Below, piece by piece: positions 6,384 through 10,496 of a stretch of DNA of 10,496 nt. The notes under the pieces were generated by a model, which saw nothing but the letters and a program-made list of their open reading frames with translations, made no database searches and was not told the origin of the DNA. The position numbers were made by a program, and so were the translations under genes. The number at the start of each line of letters is the position of its first letter. Position 1 is the first letter of the stretch. Origin of the DNA: Thioalkalivibrio sp. (GTDB lineage: Bacteria > Pseudomonadota > Gammaproteobacteria > Ectothiorhodospirales > Ectothiorhodospiraceae); contig PULL01000209.1 in the NCBI GenBank assembly GCA_003550945.1, forward strand, positions 1 to 10,496. The letters are read 5' to 3'.

Positions 6384-6980
6384 TCAGGAGCGCAACGTGG
6401 CCCGCAGTGCCAGGCGCACCAGGGCCTCGGTGGTTTCGGCCTGGCCGCGCACCGCCGCGAGCATGCGCTCGGCATCCGCCGCCCGGTAGCCCAAGGCCTG
6501 CAGTGCGGCCGCCGCCTCGCGTTCCGGTCCCCGACCCGCCGCCGGAGTGCCTCCCTCGCCCGCCGCCCCGAAACCCAGATCGGTCAGACGCTCGCCCAAT
6601 TCGAGTACCACCCGCTCCGCGGTGCGCTTGCCAATGCCCGGCACCCGGGTCAGCGACGCGATATCGCCCGCGGTGATGTGGCCCGCGAGTTCGTCGGCGG
6701 CCATGGTCGAGAGCATCGCGAGCGCGAGCCGGGCGCCGATGCCGTTCACCCGGATCAGGCGCCGGAACAGGTCGCGGTCGCGTGCGCGCAGGAACCCGAA
6801 CAGCACGTGGGCGTCCTCGCGCACCACGAGGTGGGTGAACAGCACCGCCCGCGCCCCGGTCTCCGGCAGGCTGGCGAGGGTGGACAGCGGAACCTCGACC
6901 TCGTACCCGACCCCGCCCACGTCCAGCAGCACGCTCTGCAGGTCGCGCGCACGCAGGGTGCCCTCGAGCCGCGCGATCAT
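6384..6980 (-). CDS. ruvA: RuvA, Holliday-junction-binding subunit
   Basis: RuvA forms tetramers that hold the four-way junction open in a square-planar form and load RuvB. The 198-residue protein begins MIARLEGTL. An OB-fold N-terminal domain (1-62) contains the acidic pin Glu55-Asp56 in VVREDAHVLFGF, at the same positions as in E. coli. Two helix-hairpin-helix motifs follow, NGIGARLALAML (79-90) and VPGIGKRTAERVV (113-125). After a Gly/Ala-rich flexible linker (about 137-152) comes domain III (about 153-198), which contacts RuvB (AAAALQALGYRAADAERML). The open frame continues well upstream of 6980, but conserved RuvA sequence begins exactly here. The ATG overlaps the ruvC stop by 4 bases (ATGA), indicating coupled translation. 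Confidence 0.97.
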   Translation of the reverse strand: MIARLEGTLRARDLQSVLLDVGGVGYEVEVPLSTLASLPETGARAVLFTHLVVREDAHVLFGFLRARDRDLFRRLIRVNGIGARLALAMLSTMAADELAGHITAGDIASLTRVPGIGKRTAERVVLELGERLTDLGFGAAGEGGTPAAGRGPEREAAAALQALGYRAADAERMLAAVRGQAETTEALVRLALRATLRS

Positions 6981-7489
6981 GGCCGGGACGCGAGCGCCGC
7001 CAGTTGCCGGCTGGCGTAGCCGCGCGTGTGCTGCGTGTGAGCGTGGCACACCGCGACCGCCAGCGCGTCCGCCGCATCGGCTGGCAACGCCTCGTCGATC
7101 TGCAGGATCTGCCGCATCATGTGCTGAATCTGCGCCTTCTCCGCGCGGCCGCTGCCGACTACCGCCAGCTTCACCGCTCGCGGCGCGTATTCGTAAACCG
7201 AAAGCCCGGCTCGGGTCGCAGCGCAAAGGGCCGCACCGCGCGCATGCCCGAGCTTCAGCGCCGATTGCGCGTTGCGGGCCAGGAACACCGACTCGATCGC
7301 GAGCGCCTCGGGCACGAGTTCATCGATCACCCGACCGACCCCTTCGAAAATCGCGCCCAGACGTTCGGGCAGCTCCCCCGATCCGGTCCGGATCACGCCG
7401 TAGCCGCAGGGTCTCAGGCGATCGCCGTACGCCTCGATCACGGCAAAGCCGGTTATGCGCGAACCGGGATCGATGCCGAGGATGCGCAT
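6977..7489 (-). CDS. ruvC: RuvC, Holliday-junction resolvase
   Basis: RuvC is a dimeric endonuclease with an RNase H-like fold that cuts Holliday junctions symmetrically after RuvAB branch migration. The 170-residue protein starts MRILGIDPGSRITGFAVIE. The four acidic catalytic residues that bind Mg2+ are present at Asp7, Glu66 (in AIESVF), Asp138 and Asp141 (in PADAADALAVAVCH), exactly matching the E. coli positions. Other family markers are NAQSALKLGHARGAAL and YAPRAVKLAVVGSGRAEKAQI. The start at 7489 is 5 bp after the yebC stop, and the end overlaps ruvA. It is intact and appears functional. There is no obvious ribosome site of its own, so it is probably translated by read-on from yebC. Confidence 0.98.
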   Translation of the reverse strand: MRILGIDPGSRITGFAVIEAYGDRLRPCGYGVIRTGSGELPERLGAIFEGVGRVIDELVPEALAIESVFLARNAQSALKLGHARGAALCAATRAGLSVYEYAPRAVKLAVVGSGRAEKAQIQHMMRQILQIDEALPADAADALAVAVCHAHTQHTRGYASRQLAALASRP

Positions 7490-7494
7490 CGGCG

Positions 7495-8235
7495 TCAGTC
7501 GCCGGAGACGGATTCGGGGAAGTCGGCGTTGGTGTAGACGTTCTGCACGTCGTCGAGGTCGTCGAGCATGTTCAGCAGCTTCAGCACCGACTGCGCCGTT
7601 TCCTCGTCCAGCGGTGCCAGCGTGCCGGCACGCATCGTGATTTCGGCGTTCTCGGGTTCGAGTCCGGCGCTGCGCAGCGCGGCCAGTAGCGACTCGTAGC
7701 TGTCGGGGTCGGTCAATACCTCGACCGAGCCGTCGTCGTCGACGACCACGTCTTCGGCGCCGCCCTCGATCGCGGCTTCCATCACCGCATCGTCGTCGGT
7801 CCCCGCCGGATAATTGATTACGCCCTTTTTCTCGAACAGGTAAGCCACCGAACCATCGGTGCCAAGATTGCCACCGGTCTTGGTGAACGCGTGGCGCACC
7901 TCCGCGACCGTGCGGTTGCGGTTGTCGGTCATGCAGTCGACCAGGATGGCCGCGCCGCCCGGGCCGTAGCCCTCGTAGCGGATTTCCTCGTAGTTCGCGC
8001 CGTCCATCTCACCGGCGCCACGCTTGGCCGCACGGTCGATGGTGTCCCGGGTCATGTTCGCCGCCAGGGCCTTGTCCGTGGCCAGCCGCAGCCGCGGATT
8101 GGCGCTCGGGTCCGAGCCCCCTGCGCGCGCGGCGACGGTGATCTCGCGGATCAGCTTGGTGAAGAGCTTGCCCCGCTTCGCATCCTGCGCGTTCTTGCGA
8201 TGCTGGATGTTCGCCCACTTGCTATGACCGGCCAT
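7495..8235 (-). CDS. yebC: YebC/TACO1-family regulator or translation factor
   Basis: The 246-residue protein opens with the near-invariant MAGHSKWANIQHRKNAQDAKRGKLFTKL. Further family blocks are ARAGGSDPSANPRLRLAT, YEGYGPGGAAILVDCMTDNRNRT, TKTGGNLGTDGSVAYLFEKKG and the Asp/Glu-rich C-terminus. The family was long annotated as DNA-binding transcriptional regulators. Later work on TACO1 and bacterial members points to a ribosome-associated role in translating difficult, notably proline-rich, sequences. I cannot tell from sequence which role applies here. The domain order (N-terminal helical domain, then two alpha/beta domains) and the length are normal. It lies 10 bp after aspS. Its TAGGG ribosome-like site overlaps the aspS stop, and placement beside ruvC is common in Gammaproteobacteria. 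Confidence 0.96.
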   Translation of the reverse strand: MAGHSKWANIQHRKNAQDAKRGKLFTKLIREITVAARAGGSDPSANPRLRLATDKALAANMTRDTIDRAAKRGAGEMDGANYEEIRYEGYGPGGAAILVDCMTDNRNRTVAEVRHAFTKTGGNLGTDGSVAYLFEKKGVINYPAGTDDDAVMEAAIEGGAEDVVVDDDGSVEVLTDPDSYESLLAALRSAGLEPENAEITMRAGTLAPLDEETAQSVLKLLNMLDDLDDVQNVYTNADFPESVSGD

Positions 8236-8245
8236 ATGGTTCGCC

Positions 8246-10018
<1,773 letters not shown>

Positions 10019-10107
10019 TGCGCCAGTTTCCAGCGAAGGTGAGCCTGATGGGTGAGGGGCGCGGCGGGCCAGGGCAGCCCCCACACCCGGCCGAAGGGGC
10101 CAAGATG

Positions 10108-10496
10108 TTACGGTTTGACCACTGGAGGCGCAACTTTGGGCGAGTCCTTGGCCAGCGCTGGCCACTTCGGCGTGACCACACCCAGGGACATCACGAACTT
10201 CAGGCCGTCCTCCACCGACATGTCCAGCGCGACCGCGTCGTCGCGGGGCACCATGATCACGAAACCCGAGGTCGGATTGGGCGTGGTCGGGATGAACACC
10301 GTGACCACGTCGCGGTCGGTGCGGTGCTGCACTTCGCCGACACCGACGCCGGTCTGAAATCCCAGTGTCCACAGGCCCTTGCGCGGATACTCCACCAACA
10401 GCACCCGCTTGAACGACTGCCCGCCATCGTCGAGCACCGTGCGCATCACCTGCTTCACCGCGCTGTAGATCGAACTCACCAGCGGGATCCGCTCGA
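10108..10496 (-). CDS. DUF502-family membrane protein, 5' end missing
   Basis: The last 128 residues of a DUF502 protein are visible; the start lies beyond the right edge. The fragment begins ERIPLVSSIYSAVKQV and contains the family blocks VLLVEYPRKGLWTLGFQTG, VTVFIPTTPNPTSGFVIMVP and LDMSVEDGLKFVMSLGVV. It ends in a Pro/Lys-rich tail and a TAA stop. Family members are usually about 200-230 residues, with two N-terminal membrane helices that would be in the missing part. The biochemical function is unknown, and I do not assign one. Genes of this family often sit directly upstream of aspS in Gammaproteobacteria, as here. An apparent GTG at 10479 is internal: the conserved IPLV sequence continues upstream of it. 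Confidence 0.92.
   Translation of the reverse strand, partial: ERIPLVSSIYSAVKQVMRTVLDDGGQSFKRVLLVEYPRKGLWTLGFQTGVGVGEVQHRTDRDVVTVFIPTTPNPTSGFVIMVPRDDAVALDMSVEDGLKFVMSLGVVTPKWPALAKDSPKVAPPVVKP

Noticed and set aside
6981..7226. N-terminal extension of RuvA to 7226
   Set aside because: It lies inside ruvC in another frame, and conserved RuvA sequence begins at MIARLEG, giving the usual length.
10019..10107. Possible terminator or promoter between the DUF502 gene and aspS
   Set aside because: Only short four-base GC stems are seen, with no T-run and no recognisable -35/-10 pair.
10019..10372. N-terminal extension of AspRS by an open frame reaching back to 10372
   Set aside because: The extension overlaps the DUF502 gene in another frame and has no conserved sequence. 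MRTHFCG at 10018 aligns with the usual AspRS start and gives the normal 590 residues.

Overview
The window is a compact stretch of chromosome in which all thirteen genes I can support lie on the minus strand, so transcription runs from the right edge to the left. The gene order (DUF502 protein, aspS, yebC, ruvC, ruvA, ruvB, ybgC, tolQ, tolR, tolA, tolB, pal, cpoB) is the classic order of Gammaproteobacteria. The sequence is GC-rich, and Arg strongly outnumbers Lys in the proteins. An aspartyl-tRNA synthetase of the tRNA(Asp/Asn) type and the general protein flavour suggest a Chromatiales or Ectothiorhodospiraceae-like gammaproteobacterium, for example Thioalkalivibrio and relatives. That placement is an inference; the class is much surer than the family.

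Right part (about 6.4-10.5 kb): the C-terminal part of a DUF502 membrane protein, cut by the window edge, is followed by aspS (aspartyl-tRNA synthetase), yebC (a transcription/translation factor of the YebC/TACO1 family), ruvC (Holliday-junction resolvase) and ruvA (junction-binding subunit). From aspS to ruvA the genes are nearly contiguous, with gaps of 10 and 5 bp and an ATGA overlap. Middle (5.2-6.3 kb): ruvB, the branch-migration motor, is separated from ruvA by the widest gap in the window (96 bp). It ends in an unusual tail encoded by a 15-bp tandem repeat that abuts ybgC. Left part (1-5.2 kb): the Tol-Pal envelope system. It comprises ybgC (hotdog thioesterase), tolQ-tolR-tolA (inner-membrane motor and periplasm-spanning arm), tolB (periplasmic propeller), pal (outer-membrane lipoprotein) and the start of cpoB (periplasmic coordinator), which runs off the left edge.

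Two functional modules are fused in one gene train. RuvA, RuvB and RuvC process Holliday junctions. TolQRAB, Pal and CpoB use the proton motive force to constrict the outer membrane and coordinate septal peptidoglycan synthesis at division. Short overlaps at ruvC/ruvA, ruvB/ybgC and ybgC/tolQ suggest translational coupling.

I found no mobile element, CRISPR array, RNA gene, plus-strand gene or new multi-gene system. Every gene is a recognisable housekeeping family with its key residues intact. The points worth a second look are small: the RuvB tail repeat, a strong palindrome between pal and cpoB, two-heptad repeats and a Cys pair in TolA, AspRS residues that suggest relaxed tRNA specificity, and the isolated ruvA-ruvB spacer. 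No non-coding stretch exceeds 100 bp.
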